A stretch of DNA of 64,000 nucleotides from Geothermobacter hydrogeniphilus (GCF_002898515.1 NZ_PPFX01000001.1:124001-188000), one strand, 5' to 3'; positions 10,294 to 18,686 are shown, counted from the stretch's first letter. The notes: a model not told the origin generated them from the sequence alone. Translations and numbers: made by a program.

Positions 10294-10361
10294 TTCCAGC
10301 TCCCCTGGCCCGTCATGGTCGGGCGTTGACTCTGATTCAGGTGCGAATCAGCTGATCCAAT

Positions 10362-10389
10362 AAAAAAGGCCATGGCAGATGCCATGGCC
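10362..10389 (-). terminator. Leader (attenuator) terminator upstream of the aminotransferase gene
   Basis: Read on the minus strand, GGCCATGGC, an ATCT loop and GCCATGGCC form a perfect 9-bp stem directly followed by six T (positions 10367-10362): a textbook intrinsic terminator. It lies 68 bases upstream of the aminotransferase ATG and 22 bases after the stop codon of a short alanine-rich reading frame. A terminator placed between a promoter and a gene of the same orientation is what a transcription attenuator requires. A competing 7-bp pairing with 10424-10430 would prevent its formation. Confidence 0.85.
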
Positions 10390-10411
10390 CGTCGTTATCA
10401 AGTTGAATGCG

Positions 10412-10525
10412 TCAGCATTCTCCGCCATGGACATTTCCGAAGCCGTCGGTCCCTGCGGCCGCGGCGAAAATAGCTCGTGCTGCCGCGGCAGCCGGAAAAT
10501 CTGCAGAAAAACGATGCATGTCCAT
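10412..10525 (-). CDS. Alanine-rich leader peptide (37 aa), putative attenuation sensor
   Basis: ATG at 10525, TGA at 10414-10412. Eleven of 37 codons are alanine, in two blocks: codons 12-16 (five in a row, using GCT, GCC, GCG, GCA, GCA) and codons 21-24, plus A8 and A18. A GGAAAAG ribosome-binding site is present but weak. The peptide resembles no globular protein. The start-codon region (10518-10527) is complementary over 10 bp to 10425-10434 near the end of the frame, and the latter can also pair with the 5' arm of the terminator. This reproduces the 1:2, 2:3, 3:4 logic of amino-acid attenuators: stalling at alanine codons would free segment 2 to pair with segment 3. Translation is predicted, not shown. 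Confidence 0.65.
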   Translation of the reverse strand: MDMHRFSADFPAAAAARAIFAAAAGTDGFGNVHGGEC

Positions 10526-10546
10526 GGTCTTTTCCAATGGTCAACT

Positions 10547-10576
10547 TCTCTAGCATATCGGCGACGGCAAAGTCAA
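10547..10576 (-). promoter_or_regulatory. Putative sigma-70 promoter of the leader-aminotransferase transcript
   Basis: On the minus strand TTGACT (10576-10571) is followed after 17-18 bases by CTAGAG/TAGAGA (10553-10547). The -35 box is good, the -10 box weak. It places the transcription start about 15-20 bases before the leader ATG, giving a leader transcript of roughly 170-180 nt up to the terminator. Confidence 0.4.
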
Positions 10577-10664
10577 CAGGTTCTCCCGGTTTCGGGGGGT
10601 ATTTACGCGTCCTGTCGGTCGGATGAAGGGCAGGGGTGATAGAATGATGGCAAGGGAGCCTGCC

Positions 10665-11333
10665 ATGATCCGTTTCACGTTTCTACCCCTGTTGATCGTT
10701 CTGCTGCTGTCGAGTTGTACTGAACCGCCGCTGGTGAGGCGAACGCGGGAGCCTGCGGCTTCGGTCCCCTATCGTCTTGAACTGGATTTCAGTTCCGCTC
10801 TGCCCGATCCCTTCTATCTGTTTGCTGGGCCGATGGAAACCTACAATCGCTATCCCGTGAATGGCGCGTTGAAGAGGCTGCTGACCGAGACCCTGGACCG
10901 ACAGCAGGGGGCTGCCGGCTCTTTACAGGCGGTCGTTGCATTTCGGTTGCTGGCATTGATTCCACGTTTTGATCAATATGGCCTGCTGAATTTTCCGGTT
11001 TCGAGGACTGTCATGGTTTTCGAAGAAAAAGCCTTTTTCCTGCAACGGGCGGAAATGGATGGCGGGGGCGACGGCGGAATCGATTTACCCCTGGAAGTTC
11101 ACCGCGGAGCGACTCTGATCGGCGAGTTGCGAATTCGCGTTGAAGGCCGGGAGATCCATCGACAAACCCTGGAGATTGTTGTCCGGGAGGTGATTTACCG
11201 GGATGATGACGATCGGTCGAAATATCTCTATTCCGACCGGTTCGATTTCGGCCCGGTGCTGGAGAGGGTGCTGCTGAAGAGTGCGGCCGAGGTGAGCCGG
11301 ATCGTTGCCCTGACACTGGGCACGAGAAGTTGA
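10665..11333 (+). CDS. Predicted lipoprotein of unknown function
   Basis: The 222-residue product starts with a lipoprotein signal peptide (MIRFTFLPLLIVLLLSSC), the lipobox being LLSSC with C18. The ATG at 10665 is chosen over an earlier in-frame ATG at 10623 because AAGGGAG precedes it at the right distance and the signal peptide begins there. The mature part is a mixed alpha/beta domain with no motif I recognise; the pattern of paired strands and the phrase YLYSDRFDFGPVLERVL resembles ABC-type transport auxiliary lipoproteins only loosely. It faces the SH3-domain gene, 37 bases away. Confidence 0.7.
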   Translation: MIRFTFLPLLIVLLLSSCTEPPLVRRTREPAASVPYRLELDFSSALPDPFYLFAGPMETYNRYPVNGALKRLLTETLDRQQGAAGSLQAVVAFRLLALIPRFDQYGLLNFPVSRTVMVFEEKAFFLQRAEMDGGGDGGIDLPLEVHRGATLIGELRIRVEGREIHRQTLEIVVREVIYRDDDDRSKYLYSDRFDFGPVLERVLLKSAAEVSRIVALTLGTRS

Positions 11334-11370
11334 CGGGTTGTGCTGACGGTTGCCGGACCGGAAGGTTCGC

Positions 11371-12042
11371 TCAGAAGGCCCGACGTTTCTTGCGTGAGAT
11401 TTTGCCAAGGATCCAGCCGAAAAAGAGAACCCCGGCACCCGCCAGGAACCACTTGATACTGCCGGTGGTGAGCAGGGTGGCGTTTTCTTTTTCCAGCCGT
11501 GCGGCTTCTACGGCCAGGCGGTCGTTTTCTTCCTTGAGCTGATCTTTTTCCCGGGTGATCTGCAGCAGGTTGCCCGAGGCATCAAGCAGCTGCTGGTGTG
11601 CTTCAGTCAGTTGTTGCAGCTGTCGGCGGGTCTGCTGCAGGTCCCTGGTCAGTTTGTCGCGCTGCTTCTGCAGGTCGGCCAGGGTCTGCTGCTGTTGACT
11701 GCTGCCGGTGGTGAGTTGCTGCAGTTTTTGGCGTAACTGCCGCAATTCCTTGTTCTGACGGTCGATGATCAGTTGCTTGGGAAGGTCCGCAGTGATGTAC
11801 TGCTTGAGGACATACCCTTCTGTACCGTCGGCTGAACGGACATGAAGAAATTTTCCTTCCTCTCCGAGAATCTCAACCTTGCTGGCGGTCTTGAGATGGC
11901 CGAGTGTCTGGTACTGGTTGCCGGCTGTGGAACGCAGGGTCAGAACCAGCTGATCGGTCACATAGCCGGTCGCGGCAACGGCGGACATCGCGGGAAGGGT
12001 CAGTCCGAGGATCAACAGCAAGCTGAGCATGGGGTGACGCAT
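11371..12042 (-). CDS. SH3-domain coiled-coil membrane protein (TIGR04211/YgiM-like)
   Basis: A 223-residue protein with a Sec signal peptide (residues 1-23), a bacterial SH3 domain (about 25-85; YVTDQLVLTLRSTAGNQY through GYVLKQYI), a glutamine-rich coiled coil (about 90-195) and one C-terminal transmembrane helix (GSIKWFLAGAGVLFFGWIL) followed by the basic tail RKKRRAF. This is the architecture of the YgiM/TIGR04211 family: periplasmic SH3 and coiled coil anchored in the inner membrane. The ATG at 12042 has GGAGG seven bases upstream; a longer frame starting at 12072 lacks this. Confidence 0.85.
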   Translation of the reverse strand: MRHPMLSLLLILGLTLPAMSAVAATGYVTDQLVLTLRSTAGNQYQTLGHLKTASKVEILGEEGKFLHVRSADGTEGYVLKQYITADLPKQLIIDRQNKELRQLRQKLQQLTTGSSQQQQTLADLQKQRDKLTRDLQQTRRQLQQLTEAHQQLLDASGNLLQITREKDQLKEENDRLAVEAARLEKENATLLTTGSIKWFLAGAGVLFFGWILGKISRKKRRAF

Positions 12043-12257
12043 GACGGCCTCCGAACCGGATTCCAATGTCACGGAACCGGTATGAACTCACTGATTCAGG
12101 AATAATCAACGGCTTCAAAAAACCCAAGAATATCCCGTCTTTGCACCAGAATCAAGTAACAATCGACAGCCGCGTCGTCACACTGTGCCCAGTCAGGGGT
12201 GAGAGGTTGTTTGCTGGCCGCCCGTTGACCGGCGGCCGGATTCTTGCGAGCAGGTTG

Positions 12258-14435
12258 TCAGTCGGTATTGGCCGTCGTGGTTTCAGCACCGGTTTTTCCC
12301 ACGGAGAGGGTGCCTGCCAGCAGGTCATCAAGGATCGCGACCCCTTCCCGGGTATAGGGATCTTTACGAACCTGCTCTTCCCATCGCTTGTGCTTGGCGG
12401 CTTCATCAAGGGGCTTGTCGGTATCGTTTTCCACCCCGAAACCGTCATGAAAGGCACTCGGGTCATCGTTGCTGTCATCCATCTCGGCACGTTCCTTTCG
12501 CGCCTTGGCGATGTTGAGGGTGAGCCGAGTTTTGTTGCGGCGTTCCTTGACTTTTTCGGCGTCGCTGACGATTTCCTGGAACTCCTTATTATTTTCCAGC
12601 CGCTTTTTGCTGTTTTCAATCAGCATCTTGAGAGATTGTTTCGGTCGGGGCCAGGGGGTGTAACGGGCCGCCGGCACGGTGTCCCAGGGAAGGGCGTAAT
12701 CCATGTATTTTTCGCCGCTTTTGACATACTGCATACGATCCGGCAGGATCAGGTCCGCTTCGACTCCCTTGTCCTGGGTTGAGCCGCCGCTGACACGATA
12801 GAACTTCTGGGTGGTGATTTTCAGGGCCCCGAGTGGTTTGTATTTTTCCATGTTGCGAAAGGGAATGGCCCGATCGAGATCGAGAATGGTCTGCACCGTC
12901 CCTTTGCCGTAAGTGTGTTCGCTGCCGACGATCAGGGCGCGGTGATAGTCCTGGAGCGCGGCAGCGAAAATTTCCGAAGCCGAGGCGCTGAAGCGGTTGA
13001 CCAGAACCAGCATCGGGCCGTCGTAGGCGACGTCGGGGTCGCGGTCATCAAGGACCCGAACCTGACCATTGCTGCTTTTGACCTGAACCACCGGGCCCGA
13101 TTTGATGAACAGCCCGGAAATCTTGACGGCGTCGGTCAGGGCACCACCGCCGTTGTTGCGCAGGTCGATCAGCAGGCCGTCAATATTATTTTTTTTCAGA
13201 TCCAGCAACGCTTTTTCGACGTCATCGGTCACGTTGCGCCCGGTGCCTCCCTGGAAAGGGCCCTTGAAGTCGCGGTAAAAGCTGGGGATGCGGATATAGC
13301 CGAAGAGTTTTCCGGTTTTCGGATCGGGGATAGTGGTCCATTTGACGAACGTTTCTTCAATTTCCACCACATCCCGGACGATGGGGATGACACGGGTTTT
13401 GCCGTCGGCCTTCTTGACCGTCAGGCGGACCTCGGTTCCCTTCGGTCCGCGGATCAGTTCCACGGCGTCTCGCAACCGCGTGTCGGTGACATCGACCGGC
13501 TCTTCGTCACCCTGGGCGACGGCCAGGATGGTGTCTTCGGCCGCCAGTTCGCCCTGGCGTGCGGCGGCACTTCCGGGGATGACGCGGACGACCTTGATAA
13601 AACCGTCCTCCTCGCGCAGAGTGGCGCCGATACCCTCCAGCGAACCGCGCATGCCGATTTCGAAATCCTCCTTCTGCTTGGGAGCGAAATAGGAGGTATG
13701 GGGGTCGAAGGCGCGGGTGGCGGCGTTGAAAAAACGATCGTAATGGTCCCGGAGGGTGTCCTTGAGCAGACGGTCGAAAAAGTGGTCGAAGCGTTTGGCA
13801 ATCTTTTTCCTCGCTTCGGCCTGGGTTTCCGGTTTGGCGGAAGGATCCTTTTTGCCTTTCCCGGCCCCCTTCTTGTCGCCCTCGGGGTTTTCTTCCAGGG
13901 TCAGCATCCTCACCATCACCTGGTATTTGAGGATCTTGCGCCAGCGCTCTTTCAGGGCTGCGCTGTCGGCAACCCATGCCAGTTTTTCCGGGTCGGATTC
14001 AAGTTCTTCCTCACGACGGAAGTCGAATTTTCGGGTCAGCAGTTCGGCAACGATTTTTCTGACCTGGCGGATGCGCTTATCGAGCAGCTGCCCGGCGATG
14101 GCCGGCAGTTCAATCTGGCCGAGCCTGAATTCATCATCGATGCGATCGGCATAGGCGCGCAGCTGAGCAACGTCGCTGGCGAGCAGAAATCGTTTTTGAA
14201 AGTCGAGCTGTTTCAGGTAAAGATCGAAGGTTGCTTCCGAGAACGTGTTGTCGATAGCCTTATGGCTGAAGTGGTGCTGGGTCAACTGCTGACGCAGCAC
14301 GTAGCTGAGCAATTTTGCACGGTTGGCGATGTCGGCATCATCCGTGGCCGGACGGGCGTGGGCGAGGCTTGCAGTCAGCGGATTGAGCAACAGCAGCAAC
14401 AGGTAGAAGAGCAGGGAACGACGTAACAGGTACAT
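12258..14435 (-). CDS. prc: Tail-specific (C-terminal processing) periplasmic protease
   Basis: About 725 residues in the order signal peptide (LLFYLLLLLLNPLTASLAHA), helical N-terminal TSP domain, PDZ domain (about residues 235-330), S41 protease domain and a C-terminal DUF3340 segment, the Prc/Tsp layout. The catalytic Ser/Lys dyad is in NRFSASASEIFAAAL and GSEHTYGKGTVQT. It cleaves proteins with non-polar C termini in the periplasm. The start is uncertain: ATG 14435 gives the better signal peptide, ATG 14462 adds nine residues; neither has a strong ribosome-binding site. It is separated from the SH3 gene by 215 bases. Confidence 0.92.
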   Translation of the reverse strand: MYLLRRSLLFYLLLLLLNPLTASLAHARPATDDADIANRAKLLSYVLRQQLTQHHFSHKAIDNTFSEATFDLYLKQLDFQKRFLLASDVAQLRAYADRIDDEFRLGQIELPAIAGQLLDKRIRQVRKIVAELLTRKFDFRREEELESDPEKLAWVADSAALKERWRKILKYQVMVRMLTLEENPEGDKKGAGKGKKDPSAKPETQAEARKKIAKRFDHFFDRLLKDTLRDHYDRFFNAATRAFDPHTSYFAPKQKEDFEIGMRGSLEGIGATLREEDGFIKVVRVIPGSAAARQGELAAEDTILAVAQGDEEPVDVTDTRLRDAVELIRGPKGTEVRLTVKKADGKTRVIPIVRDVVEIEETFVKWTTIPDPKTGKLFGYIRIPSFYRDFKGPFQGGTGRNVTDDVEKALLDLKKNNIDGLLIDLRNNGGGALTDAVKISGLFIKSGPVVQVKSSNGQVRVLDDRDPDVAYDGPMLVLVNRFSASASEIFAAALQDYHRALIVGSEHTYGKGTVQTILDLDRAIPFRNMEKYKPLGALKITTQKFYRVSGGSTQDKGVEADLILPDRMQYVKSGEKYMDYALPWDTVPAARYTPWPRPKQSLKMLIENSKKRLENNKEFQEIVSDAEKVKERRNKTRLTLNIAKARKERAEMDDSNDDPSAFHDGFGVENDTDKPLDEAAKHKRWEEQVRKDPYTREGVAILDDLLAGTLSVGKTGAETTTANTD

Positions 14436-14629
14436 GGCGAAGTGTTTCCAGTTTCTGACCATCCGGCAGGTGGTCGTTCAAGGGTTGAGACGGTGATTCC
14501 CGGGGCCGGTCCGCCGGGGTATCATCCGGTGGGAAAGGGTTGTGCGGAACCGCGGGCTGAAATTTTTCTCGATACAAATTACCACAGTGAGCCCTTCCCC
14601 GGCAAACAGGGGTACGAAAAAGGTCGACA

Positions 14630-15688
14630 TTATTTCTTTGGCGGTTCGTTGACCTCTCTTTGCGGTGATTGCAGGCGCAGGGTTTTCAGCAGGTTTTCAA
14701 AGACCCCGATCTGCTCACCATAGGCGGCGGCAGGGCCGGAATAGCTGACCCAGCAATAATCATCGGCGAAGGGAACAATGACCTGCATATGTGCCGTTTC
14801 CCCGCCGGAGTTATCGGAGGGTCGGAGTACGGCAACCAGGTAGGGTGCCGGATGCCCGGCGGCAGAGACGGTCCCCCGTTTGCGTATCTCGGCGCCGCGG
14901 GCGGTCAGATCTCGTTCCGCCAGGTTGCGTTGACGCTCGGCGGAACTGCCCGGGAAGTCGCTGCGGCGCCGCAGTTCGAGATCAATGCGCATTCCCCCGG
15001 TTGACGGGTCGACGGCGCTCAGGCTCCAGTGGCGGCGCCGCGGTTCGGACGAGACACGCCAGTCGGGCGGGTACTCGAAAGTGAGGCCGCCGGCGGCATC
15101 GTAGAAATGACGATAACCGGGAATATCGGTTGTTTTGCGGGCCGCGGCGTCTTCGTTTTTAAATGGTCCCGGCGGAAAGATTCGCAACCGGTAGGTGGCC
15201 GCGTCGTGAACCGGTGCTCCCTGCCATTCGGCCGGTGCCAGGGGGGAAGGTCTGGTCGTGTACCAGGGACCGTTGTCCGCCAGCCTGGCGGCACACCATT
15301 GTTCCCGGCAGACGCTGTCGGCGAACGTGAATCTCACCCAGATCAGACCGACCCGTTCGCGGGCGTTGAAGCGCAGTTGCAGGCGTGAACCGCCGCCACC
15401 CCGTTTCTTGATCAGCGGAGTGCTGTCGTTCTCCTGGAAACCGTTGATGCCGAGGGTGATGTCGGCACCGCGTGGGTAGTTGTCAAGCCGCACCAGGACA
15501 GTGCCGGTCGCGGTCAGGACAATCTTGTAGTAATCGATCTGATCTTCGACGGTTCCGGTGATCGGCTGTGCGGGATCAACCAGGGTCGCCTGCTCGGGAC
15601 TGTTGTTCGGTTCGAGTTCTCTCGCCGCGTGCAACGGTTGTGACAGACCGATAACCAGCAGCAGAGCGATGATGGGGGGGCGGACCAT
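14630..15688 (-). CDS. Secreted protein with N-terminal PPC-like domain
   Basis: A 352-residue exported protein (signal peptide MVRPPIIALLLVIGLSQPLHA). The mature N terminus ELEPNNSPEQAT followed by ITGTVEDQIDYYKIVL is the opening of a bacterial pre-peptidase C-terminal (PPC)-like beta-sandwich. The C-terminal half (about 205-345; FEYPPDWRVSSE ... YCWVSYSGPAAAYGEQIGVFENLLKTLRL) resembles PsbP/DcrB-type folds, often found in small secreted proteins. No catalytic motif is seen. ATG 15688 has GAGGAGGA upstream and is preferred to the frame start at 15715. Function unknown. Confidence 0.75.
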   Translation of the reverse strand: MVRPPIIALLLVIGLSQPLHAARELEPNNSPEQATLVDPAQPITGTVEDQIDYYKIVLTATGTVLVRLDNYPRGADITLGINGFQENDSTPLIKKRGGGGSRLQLRFNARERVGLIWVRFTFADSVCREQWCAARLADNGPWYTTRPSPLAPAEWQGAPVHDAATYRLRIFPPGPFKNEDAAARKTTDIPGYRHFYDAAGGLTFEYPPDWRVSSEPRRRHWSLSAVDPSTGGMRIDLELRRRSDFPGSSAERQRNLAERDLTARGAEIRKRGTVSAAGHPAPYLVAVLRPSDNSGGETAHMQVIVPFADDYCWVSYSGPAAAYGEQIGVFENLLKTLRLQSPQREVNEPPKK

Positions 15689-15788
15689 GCCTGCTCCTCC
15701 TCGGACAGCTATCAAATCATAGGTAACAGTAAGTTTATCTTAACACCTGAACAGTAGGTTCCTGTTGGATGGAGAGTGCAAGTGCTTG

Positions 15789-15858
15789 GCCTGAACGGGA
15801 TTTCCAAAAATCTGAAGCGTACCCATAGGTTCGCTGGTGATTTTTGGGAAGTTCAGGC
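15789..15858. other. Long imperfect hairpin in a 264-base intergenic region
   Basis: GCCTGAAC (15789-15796) pairs with GTTCAGGC (15851-15858), and CCAAAAATC (15804-15812) with GATTTTTGG (15839-15847), separated by an asymmetric internal loop and closed by a 26-nt loop. The region between 15689 and 15952 has no gene. The hairpin lies upstream of the PPC-domain gene on that gene's strand and could be a small RNA, an mRNA-end structure or a small palindromic repeat. No T run adjoins it. Confidence 0.45.
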
Positions 15859-15952
15859 AGGTCAATGACTTTGTGCTGTCCGCCGACAAGGGACTCTCTG
15901 ATTCAGGTTAACATAGATTGCCCGGATGTCCGTAAGGCAGGGGCCGCTCCGG

Positions 15953-16324
15953 TCAGATCCGGATATTGAGCCGGGGCCGCGGTTTTTGATCGGTTTCGAC
16001 GGGTTTCCGGTTGTTGCTGAGCTGCGGTCCGGTTGCTTTCGGCATGGGGGCAGGAGATGTGATGGCGGTATGAGCGGTCGGTGGCGGGGAAAGGGATGGT
16101 TGATGCGCGGATGCGCTCATTTCGGCTTCCGGCATCGGTTTTCCCGGCGATTGTCGAGCGGCCAGTTCCCTGGCTTCCCGGCTGATGGAAACCCGGTCCG
16201 GTCCGGAGTTTTTTCTATCGATGGAGGAAGGTTGGACAAGAGTCTTCTCGGGAGTCCCGACACCTTGCGGCGACCGGTTTGAAATGGTGACTGTGTAGGC
16301 GTTTGTGGCGGAAGCAAGCTGCAT
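15953..16324 (-). CDS. Hypothetical small protein with DRVSIS-EAR motif
   Basis: A 123-residue protein rich in Pro, Ser and Ala. The only recognisable stretch is DRVSISREARELAARQ (about residues 43-58), a short motif seen in small disordered proteins of delta-proteobacteria, resembling the N-terminal segments of flagellar anti-sigma factors, though the rest does not fit FlgM. No signal peptide or membrane segment. A GAGGA sits 12 bases before the ATG. I consider it probably real, function unknown. Confidence 0.5.
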   Translation of the reverse strand: MQLASATNAYTVTISNRSPQGVGTPEKTLVQPSSIDRKNSGPDRVSISREARELAARQSPGKPMPEAEMSASAHQPSLSPPPTAHTAITSPAPMPKATGPQLSNNRKPVETDQKPRPRLNIRI

Positions 16325-16442
16325 ATCGGACGGGTCCTCAGGGAGACGATACGGCTGTAAGATACTCTTCGGTTGCCGGTGGCGTGGTCTTTAAGATTTT
16401 TCGTCCTTCGGCTGAAAAGAAAACTGTACGGATGCCTTTCTT

Positions 16443-17057
16443 TCAGTGGGCGGAAGATGAAGAGTCCGCACCGGGCTGGGTCTCGATGGCGCGGTTGAGG
16501 TCGACGGTGTTGACGATCCGCCGCAGATGGGTCAGGAATTCAGCAAGAACCAGGGCGTCGCCGAGAGCCCTGTGACGCGCCGAGCAGTTCAGGTCGTGAC
16601 GGGCTATGACCGCATCGAGGCTGTGGCGCCTTTCTTTGGGGAAAAGCTTGCGGGAAAGACGCACGGTGCAGAGGACCGGCGCCTGGAAACGCTGTCCGCA
16701 GCGATCGAACTCCTGCTGCAGGAAGCCGTAATCGAAACGGGCGTTGTGCGCCACCAGCAGCCGGCCTTCGAGCAGCCGGGCAAGTTCCGGCGCGATGTCC
16801 GCGAAGAGTGGCGCCGTTTCCAGCATGGCGTTGCTGATGCCGGTATAGTCGGCGATAAAGTCCGAGACCGGGGTTTGCGGATTGACCAGGGACGACCACT
16901 GTTGCTCCTGCCGTCCCCGGTTGCAGAGAACCAGGCCGATTTCGATGATTCGGTCGCGGGTCGGTCCGGTGCCGGTTGTTTCCAGATCAAGCAGTGCCAG
17001 AGGCTGGTCGAGCAGGGAGGGTTCCGGGGGATCGAAGAGCCCGGGCTGCTTCAGCAT
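16443..17057 (-). CDS. DnaQ-family 3'-5' exonuclease
   Basis: The 204-residue protein carries all three exonuclease motifs of the DEDDh class: LLDLETTGTG (D and E, about residues 22-31), AHNARFDYGFL (about 104-114) and HRALGDALVL (about 164-173). This is the DNA polymerase III epsilon/RNase T superfamily, acting on 3' ends of DNA or RNA with two metal ions. It is shorter than the PolC proofreading domain and could be a stand-alone epsilon subunit or a repair nuclease. Its ATG region overlaps the end of the Dabb gene upstream by 7 bases. Confidence 0.88.
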   Translation of the reverse strand: MLKQPGLFDPPEPSLLDQPLALLDLETTGTGPTRDRIIEIGLVLCNRGRQEQQWSSLVNPQTPVSDFIADYTGISNAMLETAPLFADIAPELARLLEGRLLVAHNARFDYGFLQQEFDRCGQRFQAPVLCTVRLSRKLFPKERRHSLDAVIARHDLNCSARHRALGDALVLAEFLTHLRRIVNTVDLNRAIETQPGADSSSSAH

Positions 17058-17341
17058 TCGAAATCGACGGCGATCACCGAGGAGCAGATTTCCTTGACGT
17101 GCGCCACCACCCGCTGGTGGTCGGGGTGCACCTGGTAGGCCTGCATCGCTTCCAGATCGTCGAACATCGAAACCAGGGCGAAATCGTAGGAACGGTCGGA
17201 GTGGATGATGTCACGGCCGAAGACAAACTCGCGGATCAATTCGATCCTGGCCGGCAGCTTGCCGAGGCCTTCGGTCAGGCGTTCGATGTCGGCCGGGCCG
17301 GTGGTTTCCTTGAATTTGAAAAAAACCAGGTGCTTGAGCAT
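17051..17341 (-). CDS. Dabb (stress-responsive alpha/beta barrel) family protein
   Basis: A 96-residue single-domain protein. MLKHLVFFKFKE at the start, YDFALVSMFDDLEAMQAYQVHPDHQ and the terminal VDFEC match the dimeric ferredoxin-like Dabb fold. Plant and bacterial members are associated with stress or act as small cyclases; the function here is unknown. ATG 17341 is chosen because AAGGAG lies 9-14 bases upstream; the TGATTCAGG 9-mer discussed in the findings lies immediately upstream of that site. It is translationally coupled to the exonuclease gene. Confidence 0.88.
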   Translation of the reverse strand: MLKHLVFFKFKETTGPADIERLTEGLGKLPARIELIREFVFGRDIIHSDRSYDFALVSMFDDLEAMQAYQVHPDHQRVVAHVKEICSSVIAVDFEC

Positions 17342-17579
17342 GGGGAGAACTCCTTGTTGATTCAGGTCAACCCGTAGCATAGTCGAAGGTCATTGTTGTT
17401 GTCTACTTCAGTCCGGCATGGTTTGATCGCACAAATCGCCGGCCGGGGGTTGCATCCCGCTGTCGGTCGGATAGAGTCGTAAGATCCTGAAATCTGTATT
17501 CTCCCAAGCCGTCCTGTTTGCCTGCGGTCGGTGGTTGCAGATGCCTGGAGAAGGTTTTTGCTCGATGAAGGATAATGTC

Positions 17580-18686
17580 ATGCAGATGCAGAAAATCAAC
17601 CGGGACAACCTGTTCCGACTCAAATGGGCCTACACGACCCGCAATGTCGATCGCAGTCACGTCGGGTTGTTGTTGTCTGGTGATGTGCACCCGGCCGCTG
17701 GAGATCTGACCCTGGCGCGGGTTGATGAAATCGGCCAGCATCGCCGCCTGGAACTGACGACCAGTCGTCGGGCCGATCTTTTTGAAGGTGACCATATTGT
17801 CGTTGCGTTCGGCAATCGGTATGCTCCCGATCAGTTCGAGGGTGTGGTCCCCGAGCATCTCGGGCCCTGTCGGCTGGTAGCTGCCGGTGGTGTCGCAGCG
17901 CGGTTGCTCAACAGTCATGACCGGATGAAGCAGGCGACCCGGATTACCACACTGGGCCTGCTGGCCGATGCTGAGGGGAACCGACTCAACTTACGTTCCT
18001 ATCGTTTGCCGCAGACGGTTGCCATCGATTCTGAACCGTTGATGCTGGCGGTGGCCGGAACTTCGATGAACGCCGGCAAGACCACCGCCTGTGCCAATCT
18101 GGTCAAGGGGTTGGTGCGGCGCAGACTGAAAGTGGCCGCCGCCAAACTGACCGGCACCGGGGCGGGCGCCGACTATCGACTGCTGGTCGATGCCGGAGCG
18201 GATCCGGTTTACGATTTCGTTGATGCCGGCTATGTCTCGACCTACCGGATCAGTCGGGACGCGCTTTGTGATGTCGTGCTGACCCTTTGTGGTCGGTTGA
18301 CGGCGACGCGGCCCGAGGTCATCGTTCTTGAAATCGCCGACGGTATTCTGCAGCAGGAGACAGCACAGGTGTTCGGTATGGCGGAGTTCGCCGGTCGTCT
18401 TGACGGGGTGATGTTCGCCGCCAACGACGCTCTCGGCGCCCAGGCCGGGGTCGCCTGGCTGGCGGCCCGTCAACTGCCGGTCATCGGGGTGACCGGGGTG
18501 CTGACGTCTTCACCACTGGCGACCCGTGAAGCCGAGGCGGCAACCGGTCTGCCGGTGTTTCACACCAGCGCGCTGCAGCATTCCAATGTTGCGGCGTTGA
18601 TTTACAATTGCCTGCGCAGTCGGCGGCGGATTCTGGCTCAGGACCCCGCCGCGGCTGCTCAGCAGGCGGCAGCGGGTGGTTCGTGA
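17580..18686 (+). CDS. P-loop NTPase of the DUF1611/MobB-BioD type
   Basis: A 368-residue protein. The Walker A loop is AGTSMNAGKTTACANLVKGL (about residues 160-179); KLTGTGAGADY and DFVDAGYVST follow in the order seen in DUF1611 proteins, and VIVLEIADGILQQET is the Walker B-like strand. The N-terminal 140 residues form a separate beta-rich domain. DUF1611 and the related BioD/MobB fold use ATP or GTP in small-molecule ligation or cofactor handling, and the substrate is unknown here. ATG 17580 has AAGGA eight bases upstream. The stop overlaps the start of the ABC transporter gene (GTGA), so the two products are probably made in concert. Confidence 0.65.
   Translation: MQMQKINRDNLFRLKWAYTTRNVDRSHVGLLLSGDVHPAAGDLTLARVDEIGQHRRLELTTSRRADLFEGDHIVVAFGNRYAPDQFEGVVPEHLGPCRLVAAGGVAARLLNSHDRMKQATRITTLGLLADAEGNRLNLRSYRLPQTVAIDSEPLMLAVAGTSMNAGKTTACANLVKGLVRRRLKVAAAKLTGTGAGADYRLLVDAGADPVYDFVDAGYVSTYRISRDALCDVVLTLCGRLTATRPEVIVLEIADGILQQETAQVFGMAEFAGRLDGVMFAANDALGAQAGVAWLAARQLPVIGVTGVLTSSPLATREAEAATGLPVFHTSALQHSNVAALIYNCLRSRRRILAQDPAAAAQQAAAGGS

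Noticed and set aside
8803-10329. 508-residue plus-strand frame opposite the aminotransferase, and similar long antisense frames (12915-14426, 27219-29054, 37895-39844)
   Set aside because: Each lies over a well-recognised gene on the other strand, has no family motif and follows from high GC at codon third positions.
12216-12237. GGCCGCC/GGCGGCC hairpin after prc as a terminator
   Set aside because: It has a 7-bp stem but no T run on the minus strand where it would be needed.
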